From NCBI RefSeq assembly GCF_000003605.2, contig NW_003128863.1, positions 279,327 to 318,411 on the forward strand: a DNA stretch of 39,085 bases, read 5' to 3'. The position numbers and the translations under genes are program-made. Positions 12,102 through 22,758 of this stretch are shown one piece after another (position 1 is the stretch's first letter; the number at the start of each line of letters is the position of its first letter). Under the pieces are notes generated by a model. It was not told where the DNA came from and searched no databases. It saw only the letters and a list, made by a program, of their open reading frames with translations. The stretch is from Saccoglossus kowalevskii (taxonomy: Eukaryota; Hemichordata; Enteropneusta; Harrimaniidae).

Positions 12102-12966
12102 TATAATCAGCCCAGAACCATAAACTGATAAATATAACTGCCGTTAACCGCATCTATTATTACGTGTGACATCCCCCAAGGACAATAAAGAAGACAAATC
12201 AGTTCAATACGTTAAAAAATTATATGAACAGTGTTATTTTACAAGCTCCGGTCATACAGTATTGTCTTGAGTGGGTCAATAGTTGTCGAAAACACAAAGC
12301 CCGTTAACAATTGAACAACTAGATTAAATTAAACACAATTACCTAATGGCATATTAGATTGTGAAGATGTGAAATGTCTTTCATTCCGTTTTACCCGTGT
12401 CAATGGCAGAGTCAATGCCTAACAATCAGACCAATCAGAGAGAGGTTTATTTGTTGACACGTTTTTTTTGACGTATCAAAATCATTCTTGTATATATGCT
12501 TCGACTCGACTGCGATGACGCAATGACGTGTTTGTTAAATCTCAGACTGGTTGTCTGAGGTTAAATCTTCTAGTACATGTACGTTGAACACGGACATGTG
12601 CATATGTCATTGAACTGTGTGGAATACCACAATCTAGATGTTATCCGGCATACTACAGGTAGATAACTCATCGTATATTGGTTTGATTCATAACACATAT
12701 TGCATAATATGTACAAGACGTTCAGCGTGGGCACATATGTGAATATTGTTCTGACAGCTATATCCGCCGTGGGAATCTCGCTCTGTTAAACAAAATGCGT
12801 CGGCATCCTATAGGTTAAAATGTTAAATTGAACTGTTGTTTCCTTCACAATAGAGGACTCATGTCATTATATGAACTTGGGCCACTTTGAAAGGGACAGC
12901 TTTGTACCACGCTATACATAGAATGATTTGTTTGTACACTGCCGTGGCCAAATCGAATCACTCACT

Positions 12967-13160
12967 GATTTTCGACTTCTTGTTAAAAACCGCAAATCCG
13001 ATTGCTGGTATTACATGTAGACCTCTCTCAGATTTGTTCATTTTGTGATGATATCTTTAATACTCTAATGTTGGTGAATATGTTTGTCATTTTTGGTGAA
13101 AAGTGATATTTTCGAAATCTTGTTGAAAACAGCAAGTCTGATTGCGTTGATACTATACAT
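12967..13160. repeat. Diverged tandem duplication, period about 138 bp
   Basis: The segment beginning near 12967 (TTCGACTTCTTGTTAAAAAC, then CGCAAATCCGATTGC) recurs near 13106 as TTCGAAATCTTGTTGAAAAC, AGCAAGTCTGATTGC. Only about 50 bp of each unit is clearly alike. Confidence 0.55.
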
Positions 13161-13887
13161 ATTGTTTTTTTTTTTTAATGACATTTTCAGTTTTTAATTG
13201 AAATGTGCATTGCTAACAGCGGAGCTATCTCAGCCGACTGGCTGCTTGTTTAAGTATAGTATGATCGTTTTTCAGTCATTTAAAAATACTAAAACTAGAA
13301 TTTTCAGACAAAATTTAGAAAATTTGTCACACGATTAGTTTCGTATAAATGTTTTTTTTTTATAGTTTGAGTTATTTAAAATGATACTAAATATAATACA
13401 CTACTTTAAAACTGAACTGATATTACACAACATAAATAAACCATCAAAATCATAGCGTCGTAGATATATGGTCAAATTGCAATTGCAAATATAGTGATGA
13501 TTTGGCCTATAGTTTTCATCTTTGTGAAACCAGTGTCATATTGAAACACGTATACAAGCCTTATATATCTCAGATGTAAAATCATATTGCATATTTTTAA
13601 TTTGCATAATTGGTCGACTGTCGTCCATATATTATTACACTTTTGGTCAAATACAATTTTAGGCACTGTATTAGAAAACAAAACTTATTTGTAATGTTCC
13701 TCATTAAATATTAATATCAAAAAAGGTTTAATCTTTGATCTTACAATATAGACTAGTTGTTGGACCCCCAGGAATTGCTATGGAAACAACCAATATATTC
13801 GTTTATTTCAGTGCACGTACTACAGCGAGTAGACAAATCAAAAGTGTAGATGACCGGAAACGTGTGTGTATAAAACCCAGTGAGAAG

Positions 13888-15788
13888 ATGAAACAAAAGA
13901 AATCACCGTGTAGAACAGCATGGACGTGCAAGGCAATGGCAATGCTTAGTTATCTATTGGTGTTCTGTGCTGCAGTGATATCGTATGCTCATGTTTACAC
14001 CATTCCTACGTACACACGAAACTACTTAATTAAAACAAGAGCAGCACTTACGTGAGTACTATATTTTTGATCAGGGAATACATTTATGAATACATTTTTC
14101 AACGGGGGGGGGGGGGGGGTCCGGACCCCTAGAGCCACCACTGATGATAAAGCGGATTATATTAGCAAGCAACACATAGTTTGAGGAGGCACTAACATAT
14201 ACACTCCCTTTATATTAGGTCACCGAAAATGGATTGTAAAGTTCTTGAAGCGACGAACCATACTTCCCCGAGTTTACCTTTTGTAGACGAGGAGATTGAG
14301 ACTGGTGAGAAACCGATGGAAAAGCTGCCTGTTATAGTCAAACATAATATTCGACTCCGGCGTGTTAAGAAACGTCGGTGAGTGAATTATACATCAACAT
14401 CGGGGTTCATGTAAAATACAAGACAGTAAATACGGAATGGATAGATTTGTGATACTGAATGTGGCGTACCCATGATCTATGTTGTGAGTACACCGTTCTA
14501 AAAATATCGCAATCTAGCGACGAAACGCTTATGTGGCACACAGTTCGTCCCATGGTGCCGTTCGGCTATTATATCTACTATAAATATCTCAAGAACGCCT
14601 TACATTGATCCCAAGGACGACCTTTCTAAGAATCCTTTCCCCCCATCATGGTAGCATTTCGTCAATAGAGGACGCAATGGGAAGGTTTAAAGCTCAGTAT
14701 TCATACCTACTACTGTTTCTAGATTGATTGTTTTGTAAGTTTCCTGTCCCTGTTACGTTTTAATCGGCAGGAAACAAAAGAAGAAGAAACCAACTTTACA
14801 AGAATTACAAGAAAACCTAATACACACAGTCTCCGAACTACAAGAATGGCATTCAAACATCACACGATTACGGGAAATAAGGTAAGTCCGAGATATTGTA
14901 GTCGCCATTATGGTAATGGTACCACCGAAGGATCTGCAAATATGCGGCACGAACATGACTGAAGCAGAAAAGTTTATACACATTCACGTTCACAGGAGCC
15001 TGAGATAATGTTGTTCGGCAACCTACTTTATTTCCCGAAAATATTCTAATTTTGATAAATCAATGCACAAAACAAACGGAATCACGACTATGATAGGTTC
15101 ATATTTCCGTTACCGATCTGTGTATCTTACATGGGGGGACAGTGCTTGTCCCAGGGTCCGTTCTTTTTGATTATCGGCTTATTCGTAACACTTGTTATTG
15201 TGGTCATGTGTAAATCACGTGTATGGTGTTTATATAGATGGGCGTGGTGTTTTTTAGTACACTTCAAAGGGTATCAGACAGTTCTCTGAGAGCTACCATT
15301 CTGTACTAGTGTCTGTCACGTCTGTCAAGACCAAAACATTTTTTTTAATTTTTTTTTTCCAGAAATAATATTATTCAGGACAACGGGACATCCTTACTTT
15401 TCACACAGGAGAACACTGCTATTGGCGAAAAATACTACAGTACATACTTCACCCGAGAAGTTGTAATAGATAGCGCAAAGAGGAGTTTATTTCCCGAAGT
15501 AAGTGCTTTCATGGGTGTTGTGCAGTGAGTGTTTTCTTTGGATTTGTAGCTACAGATATTTAATAGATTGCGTTCTCTAGTGACGAAGAGATTGTAATGT
15601 CCGAATGACGCAGTGTGTTGGCAATGTTGTTCAAATACTAGTAGTGAACTCCGTCATGTTTGGCGTTGTAACAGAGCAATGAAACAGATGATATTAAATA
15701 AATTGCCCGATTGCAACATGATTGCCTACTGACGGTTAACAATATGGTGACAACTGTCTGAATGTGAATACTCGGAGGGCCCAGGATC

Positions 15789-15873
<85 letters not shown>

Positions 15874-18800
15874 GATGTTAATTTGTATGCAAATTAGTTA
15901 ATCTAAATTTACTAGTAGTTGAAATACACAAACTATGCGTAAACTACACGTATGACAAAACTTGGATGTTGCATTTTTCGTGGACATTCAAAAATCCATA
16001 TTTCACAATACCCCGAAACGGCGTTCAAATTATCACAAAGCGCCATACATATTAGTACCGTATAAATACTGCAGTACACGGTGACACGGTGGTTAGAGCT
16101 GGGGTCGAAGTATAATCAAACTATCCAACACAATTATTACAGTGAAATGATGAACTTTTTCTGTAGTCGTGAAGTCACGCACACTGCTACGACTCGCCAG
16201 GGCTCGACGTGTTGCGATGAAATGACTCGAGTCGGGCGTGTCAAGGCGGACAGTGGGTTGATGACGTACTCTTGGGTATCACGTGATATAGCAACCCGCA
16301 AATAGCTGATTTTTTAATGACTTCTTTGCTTAAATTTTGTTCGGTAGGTGTCACCCTTTTCAAGCAGCGCCCCGGTGAAAACCTGTGCTATAGTTGGCAA
16401 TAGTGGTATCCTACACAACAGTAACTGTGGAACCGAAATAGATAGCCACGATATGGTCATCAGGTAAATCGTCTAAAATTTCCCTTTGGAGGTGTCAATT
16501 AAAAAGCGACGTATTCATAATTTAAAAAAAAAATAGACAACAAATTAAATTATCTACGAATGTCATTCATATTTGGGGAACACTGAAAATAAATACTTCT
16601 CATCATTCAAACATGACACGCGATACTATTCGTTTGATGATAAATCAAAACCACTATTACGCATGCTCAGTGCACACTAAAACAACCAGCGCACATGCGT
16701 ATTCGAGAATTTCACTTGTTTCATCGAACGAGTACTAGAACAAATTCATTTCTTGCAGTTATTTTCTTATGACTTGTCGACAATCTCAACATTTCATTTC
16801 ATTTTTCACCTCCCATATTTACAAAGTTTGAATGCAACTTTAAGGGCAGGCCCGGCCTTTGCTCAGCAAACCCGACAAAATACAAGATACTGTTTGAAAT
16901 GTTTAAATCGCGCGTATGTCGTCAGTATACTAATATGGTTTGTTCATAGCGTAATTATAACAATTTTGTAAATCTATTGTTTGTTTTGTCACATGTCAGG
17001 TCAAACCTTCCACCAATTAAGAAGTACGTGAAAGATGCCGGTAAAAAAACCAGCATAACCAGTCTTAGTCCGAGTGTGCCTATCGCGAGGTAAATAGCAA
17101 TGTGATATAAAGCCTGCATTGTTTGAGTGGATTGTATTTTTTTTATTAGAAAATATATGTCTGATAATGAATTATATACTACAGTTGTTTGTCGTGGACG
17201 AGGGGTCACATGCTATAGGGTGTGTTAGTGCTGGTGTATGACAAAAGCAATATTAAGGTTGTAGTGTTGAGTGAAAGGTCAAACTTTTTATTTGGTTTGG
17301 ATCAAAGTATGGATTGGCGTAAACATCGCACTCGAACATTTCAGTTGTTTTCATGGAGACACTATGTTTTATATGTATATCACGCTCCAATGTACCCGTG
17401 TTTTGATAAACTGTAGTACTGCTTTCATATAAAGAGCGCCATCTAGTGTCCTGTTGCACAAAAAGGTGAAATAAAGTTCACCAAAACCGCTGATAGTGTT
17501 CTGATCGGAAATTTACCATCAATATAACTTAATGTTCCTCAGAAATTGACAATATTCTAAGCAACGTGCGACTGCAAATAACAGTCGTTGTCTTGAACGT
17601 TTCCTACTTCAATCTACGCAATTTTTGATGGGAAGTACATTTTATTATTTTACGACAAAGTGACAGAAAATAACACTATTTAGATATTTATTGATAAAAT
17701 GCGAAAACAAATTGTTTCTCCCTTCAATATCCGTCTGTGATAACAGTATAATAGGTGTACAATGTATTATTGGCAGTATTCATCACGTTTTAACTCTCAT
17801 TCACAGGTCCCGTCCATCAAGATTTCTCAAAGCACTGAAGGAATACAGCGGATATATATTATGGGTACCAAATAGCAGTCGAATGCATTCCACTGACATT
17901 GCGTTTAATGTGACCCGATTAATACAGGAACACACCGATCTAACTGTATTGCATGCAAATGCTGTACACTTCGACAAAGTGAAGAAATACTGGAAACTTA
18001 TAAAGAACATGTCAACAGGTAGATACAAAACGAATACGTGTTTTAATCTATGACATCGTTTAGATTTGTTTTGTGTTATGGAAAATGCTAACGGTTCTAC
18101 ATAAATAATGCATTATATCATGGCAATGTTTTAATTGCCCGGATAAGCCGTTCAGATTGGTCGAGAGTGTGTGCAAGTCCTGGTAAAACACACCACGGTT
18201 TGTCGTGTTCAGTTCCAGGGCCAATTTTTACTTTACCTCGGTTGCATTTAGGCTCTGGGTGCTGTATCACATTGGTTTATGAAGCTTTAAAGTTATTTCC
18301 ATATCTCAGAATTACATTTAAAATTAAGACGGTATACAGTAATATACTGGTAATATACCACCGCCGAAGTCGGGAACTCGCCCAGTCCACTCTGTACGGG
18401 GTATTTTTGTAAGCTGTAATCAATTGTTTTTATTTTCGTAATAATGTAATTTAAATGAAAAAAAAGTAAATTCATAGACACGGGCAAGGTGTAAAACGTA
18501 ATCAGTTATTTTATTCTTCCGTAATTTGAATAAAGATCTTATTTTTGTAAGCGTATAAGATATTTTCCCCATTAAAAATGTTGTACTGAGTACGCAATTT
18601 GCCAATTTTGATTCTTGAACACAAATTATAAAAATGTAAAATGTAATTAGGAATTTGCTTTATCTGTAAAGTGTAAAACCTATTTTTTTTACTGTAAATG
18701 TAACTTTCATTTTATTTCCTGCAATAGCGTAAAATGCTTTTCTTTATCCTTGTAATCTGTACCGGCCAGCCGCCCATGTCCCCCCCCCCTCCGTACATAC

Positions 18801-19370
18801 ATCGGCCCACGCTCATGTTTTTACGCCATGGTTTACCCGCATTTGGCGGTGGTTTATTGCCTCATTTTGCCTCGGAACTATATCACCCATGTGGGATAAT
18901 CTGACAAAAATGTCTGCGCATCTAGTACTATTTGCGGTGCTATCACTTGGTGCCAGCCAGTCCCGGTCGAACACAACACATAGAACGGACCAAGGAGCGC
19001 TTCTATCAGTGATTAAAACTTGGCAACTCTTTGACAAACTCACCCGCATGAGAGTGGATTTCTATCAACATTACAAATATATATCAACATCACAAATGCA
19101 TATAACGTACGCTTCTCTCTCTATTTGCATCCAGGCATAATGCTGATGTCATTGGGTGCGTGTTTTTGTGATGAACTTCATTTATATGGATTCTGGCCTT
19201 TTGAGATCAATTCGCGAGGAGAGCCCGTATCTATGCATTATACGAACGACTTTAGTTGGTCTACATTTCATCACACCCATGACTATCCATCGGAATTCGA
19301 CCTGCTCATAAAACTTCACTCTGAAGGCGTACTCAAACTACACGTTAATAGTTGTAATACCGATGCATAG
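13888..19370 (+). CDS. Gene 2: ST8Sia-like sialyltransferase, complete
   Basis: Probable Golgi type II alpha-2,8-sialyltransferase-like enzyme (GT29), about 407 aa. Exons: 13888-14051, 14219-14377, 14771-14881, 15363-15498, 16348-16463, 17000-17089, 17807-18018, 19135-19370. All introns are GT/AG with phases 2,2,2,0,2,2,1. Start ATG 13888 gives [12 protein letters not shown] followed by a membrane anchor ([19 protein letters not shown], about residues 19-37). The stem is very basic near residue 108 ([15 protein letters not shown], across intron 2), then helix-like. Motif [21 protein letters not shown] and [14 protein letters not shown]. Motif S: NMSTG, then [20 protein letters not shown] with the expected Cys. 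Motif III is MHYTND, motif VS is HDYPSEF, and the C-terminus carries a Cys. Exon 7 is 18 nt shorter than in the other three genes. It is the most divergent copy in motif L (SPSVPIA instead of NPSVIK). Specificity (mono-, oligo- or polysialylation) cannot be read from sequence. Confidence 0.93.
14104..14119. repeat. Poly-G run in gene 2 intron 1
   Basis: Sixteen consecutive G residues, 52 nt after the intron 1 donor. A shorter G10 run sits at 4018-4027 in a gene 1 intron. Such runs can slip and can form four-stranded structures. Confidence 0.9.
15794..15871. repeat. (AT)n microsatellite in gene 2 intron 4
   Basis: About 78 bp of uninterrupted TA dinucleotide between exons 4 and 5 of gene 2. 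It is self-complementary and likely length-variable. Confidence 0.97.
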
Positions 19371-19786
19371 GGTTGCTCAACCAATCAGAAGACTCCATTG
19401 AAGAGCGTTATGCAAATGTATCGACCTGCTTCCGGTTATCACCTAATTCGACTGACTGCGCTAGAGTGCCACGCGTGGTAATTTCCACGAAGGTAAACTG
19501 TCACGTGACCTGTATAACGACCGGAAGTCAGACCGACCGCCATTTTTTCAACATCGGAGCCACAGATGCCATTTCAAAAGAGAAACATAATTTACACAAC
19601 AGTCTGCTCTTATTACTTTCTCAGACCGCATTATTTGGTTTGTTATGTATGACGCAGTCTATGTCTTACACCAAATGTTATAATTCGCAATGGGACAGGA
19701 ATTGTAAACATTTACGTATATTCAGATGATATCGAGTTTTAACATCTTAGAGCGTCATCAAATCGAACTCAATCGAACTAGACACA

Positions 19787-19997
19787 TACTGTAAAATGAC
19801 TAATTTTCACTGGGTTTAAATTTCACTGATTTACCATTTCAGGCATATTCGGTGGGTTTTAAATTCACGGTTTCGTCATTTAGATATTGTGTTCTATGCT
19901 ACATTTTACATATTCACTGTGTTTTAATTTAGCGCATTTTCCAGTCAGCGAAATAAGCTAAATTAAAACCCAGTGAATAATTACTCCCTTTACAGTA
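19787..19997. mobile_element. MITE-like element with nested hairpins
   Basis: The ends are inverted copies: TACTGTAAA at the left, TTTACAGTA at the right, each followed inward by a segment containing TTCACTGGGTTT or its complement. Inside lies a second stem (19911-19933 with 19957-19979) of 23 bp with one mismatch and a 23-nt loop. Additional copies of the TTCACTG/GGGTTTTAAATT block lie between. There is no coding capacity. Confidence 0.8.
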
Positions 19998-20531
19998 CGT
20001 TTCTAATGTGGCCCATTTAATTCATGAGAATCGATCAAAACAAATCGAAAGATTTGTTGATAAACCGCATCTCTACCTTAACTTTATACATGTTATATGA
20101 GAATTCCAAACATCTGCCCATTCAAGGTACAATTATTGCAACCTATATTTATAGCAAATAAAGAAGAATATTTTATGTAAATAAAGTGGCTGTAATATTA
20201 CTCAATTTGTCAAATATGAAATGACAGTCTGTGCACGTAGCCATTGAATAAATTACGCCCTCTATTTTACTGTGTATAAGTGCTCGGATTCTTACTTGAG
20301 ATCGATTCAAACTTGATGTTTTCTGGAAACTAAATGGATTCAGAAATAAGAGATGAGCACTATATGGAAGAATTAAAACATGTAACCACGGTAACCATGA
20401 CATAGATCAAACATAATCAGAATGAATATAACATATGCCAGTTTGACGAACAAGGAATCGCTTCGTCTGCGGAACAACTTAAAATTGGTTCTTAGCAAAA
20501 GATAAACGTAAAGGTTGTTTACAATATTTTT

Positions 20532-20680
20532 CATCCCCTGCGCACGCGCGGGAATTGAGTCCCAAGCGACGATAACAACACACGCTAAAAACGCAAAGGC
20601 TCATGGGTAGACGCTTGTTTGTAAACAATGACACGCTATGGCCATCTGACGCATGCGCAGGTGACGACTCCTCTCTTTAA
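20532..20680. mobile_element. Second inverted-repeat family, copy 1
   Basis: Shares CGCACGCGCGG, CCCAAGCGACGATAACAACA, CACGCTAAAAACGCA, TTGTTTGTAAACAA and GACGCATGCGCA in the same order with 33081-33232. The right end GGTGACGACTCCTCTC corresponds to the inverse of the left end of copy 2; the left end here is eroded. Confidence 0.75.
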
Positions 20681-20721
20681 CACACTAGGTTCAGTGGACG
20701 ACGAATATTTTCACGATGAAA

Positions 20722-20838
20722 TTAAAGGGAGACGGTCGTCACGCTGCGTCCTGTTTGATATTGTATACAAAGTGTGTAAAATGCATTGTTTGTTTACATA
20801 AAATCGAACAAGCGCTGCTCGACGACCACCGCCCTTTG
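20722..20838. mobile_element. GGCGG-family MITE, short copy
   Basis: Left TTAAAGGGAGACGGTCGTC, right GACGACCACCGCCCTTTGA, forming inverted ends around about 80 bp that includes GTGTAAAATGCATTGTTTG and ACATAAAATCGAAC. The same interior occurs in the copies at 21.6 kb and 25.9 kb. Confidence 0.8.
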
Positions 20839-20941
20839 ATGAGACGTGGTGGACAACATGGAAAACATTGACAACGAAAATATTGATTTTACTTCAATGG
20901 TCAGAGTGTTTGGTATTGACGGGTTAACCAAGTATCATACA

Positions 20942-21000
20942 AATTAAACGTGGCAATGCTGCTGGGTTGGATGGCGTAGAGCCTGATATTGTTAAAGAAA
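20942..21000 (+). pseudogene. Non-LTR reverse-transcriptase relic (short)
   Basis: One frame reads IKRGNAAGLDGVEPDIVKEM, which resembles the N-terminal palm motif of LINE reverse transcriptases (pattern K-x-A-x-G-x-DG-I/V-x-P-E/D). The similarity stops within about 60-100 bp and no further reverse-transcriptase motifs follow. It sits about 100 bp from a MITE copy. Given its shortness, chance resemblance is possible. Confidence 0.45.
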
Positions 21001-21540
21001 TGTTGTGCAAACTACTAGTACTAGAACAATACTACAAATGGATACAAGATTTCAAAATTTGACAGATACAATGTAGTAGGAACTTGACAATACGGAAGCT
21101 GGTCGCGTTGCTGCTTGTGCAGACTTTAAAATCAGTCAGTTTAAATTACAGCCATATTCATCGTTAATCGTAAAGTGCGTGTTTTTTCATACATGGCAAA
21201 TACAAACTAATCTATTTCGATGTGGAAATCGGTCTGTACAAGCAAAATGCATGGCATAACGTCATCGCGAAGTTTAGTAGAAAGAGATTGTTAAACTTTG
21301 ACAAATCTTGACAACAATAGTAACAGTGTTAAATTTAGGAAGTGCGCCCCTGGAAGTAACTGTGAAATCACGACTTTTCCGATAAGCCCGCCCTCAAGCT
21401 ACGCGATTCTGTGACGTCAAACCACGTAAACGAATAGTTTTGAAATAGACTACTTTGGTTGTCTAGTTGTACATAATTTTGCACCAATGCCGAGCATGCA
21501 TTATATATTAAAGTTGCAGACGTAACGGAGCTCAATTATA

Positions 21541-21723
21541 ACACCCACTGGTCGTCTCATGCGTATACCAATTATAGTAGCGTAGTGTTTCATGGGTCCG
21601 ATGGCAACCTATATACAGCGCCTGCACGGGACCCATAGCGACGTATACAACGCGTGTAAAATACATTGTTTATTTACATAAAATTCGAACACGCGCTACG
21701 CGACGACCAGCGCGCTTTAAATT
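21541..21723. mobile_element. GGCGG-family MITE, diverged copy
   Basis: The right half is clear: GTGTAAAATACATTGTTTAT, AAATTCGAACACGCGCTACG, CGACGACCAGCGCGCTTTAA, ending at a TTAA. The left boundary is less certain (CTGGTCGTCTCATGCGT near 21548). Confidence 0.6.
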
Positions 21724-22304
21724 ATAACGACGTGTTGTTTACGGCATGTAGTGTCCATGCACCTAAAATTATCGCGACTGTGGTGAATTATGGAAGTTTG
21801 AAATTGCCGATTAATTAGTACATGTATTACTTTTTTTATTATCATCGGTACATTGATCACATACGTAAACTGAAGACAATTGTTATGACACCAAAGATTC
21901 ACGAATCCAAACTTTCCACATCTATTCAGGCCTTTGAACACTATTTAAGCTAAGCGATATATGAAGTATTGGTTAAACGATAGTAATATAAAATTGACTT
22001 GTTACGACATTTATTTTCGAGGAATACCATCACATCCATCTTCACTCAAACCTCCATTCTCAGCTAAACCTGCAAATCCTAGTAGTTTAGTTTTATACCT
22101 GGTTCTCCTGACAATGTACAAAATCCTCGATAGCCCGATAATCTTTCCCCTTCATCAATTCCTGCCCCCCCCCCCTACAAATTTAACATGCGCCAAAAAC
22201 CTGTTGCTTTCTTTTGTTTACATTCAAGTACCCACTCCATACTAACCCTACTAGCGGCTATAATACATATGAAAAAATCGTTCTGCGCTTCTGTTTGACT
22301 TGGG

Positions 22305-22312
22305 TATATAAA
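22305..22312 (+). promoter_or_regulatory. TATA-like box, candidate promoter of gene 3
   Basis: TATATAAA about 450 nt upstream of the gene 3 ATG, on the coding strand, with no other gene between. The 5' untranslated region would run from about 22335. Purely positional evidence in an AT-rich genome. Confidence 0.25.
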
Positions 22313-22758
22313 AACTGAATTCAACTGAATCGCATTTGTTTCAGTTTGTTTTATATAGGCAGAGTGAACAAGCAAGGCGTACGATCCCGTTCAAGTCGCT
22401 CTACTGAAGTAGCTATCGGGCGTGTTCTATGGAAGTGATAACTACTAGTAGTTTCGCGGGTTGTTCATTTCACGCTCTCCGGTTTTCAATTGAAGAGATA
22501 ATAAATTATGCTAGGCTCCATAAACATAAACGTCAGCGTGTGTCGTATATTGAAATGAACATAGGGTCACTGTATCGATCGGCAGTAGACTCAATTTGTT
22601 ATTTAGTTTATAGGTAATAAGAAAACTACTTGAAATGGAACGTACACTCAAGGACATTCACGGGGTACTGTACACGCATGCGTACTTTATGGAAAAAATA
22701 GGCGATTTTCACCCACGACCAAGATAGAATTCCGGCGTTAAGCGACATGTACTGATTG

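Larger units (their letters stand above)
7724..13887. other. Intergenic region between genes 1 and 2
   Basis: About 6.2 kb without a gene I can support. It holds a candidate AATAAA signal for gene 1 near 8191, the dispersed/tandem repeat cluster at 10983-12101, one GGCGG-family inverted-repeat element near 11403-11570, and a diverged 138-bp-period duplication at 12967-13160. Short open frames here (for example a hydrophobic one at 9984-10196) lack splice context or family resemblance. Confidence 0.6.
19371..22758. other. Intergenic region between genes 2 and 3
   Basis: No gene supported. It contains the hairpin element 19787-19997, AATAAA motifs near 20157 and 20180 that could end gene 2, MITE-like copies at 20532-20680, 20722-20838 and about 21541-21723, a reverse-transcriptase relic near 20942-21000, and a TATA-like box at 22305 that could serve gene 3. 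Confidence 0.6.

Noticed and set aside
16081-16120. Sequence like a tRNA A box (CACGGTGGTTAGAGCTGGGG)
   Set aside because: No B box at the right spacing and no cloverleaf could be drawn.
19373-19729. Open frame of 118 codons right after gene 2
   Set aside because: It starts just past the gene 2 stop, in what is probably the 3' untranslated region, and shows no family resemblance.
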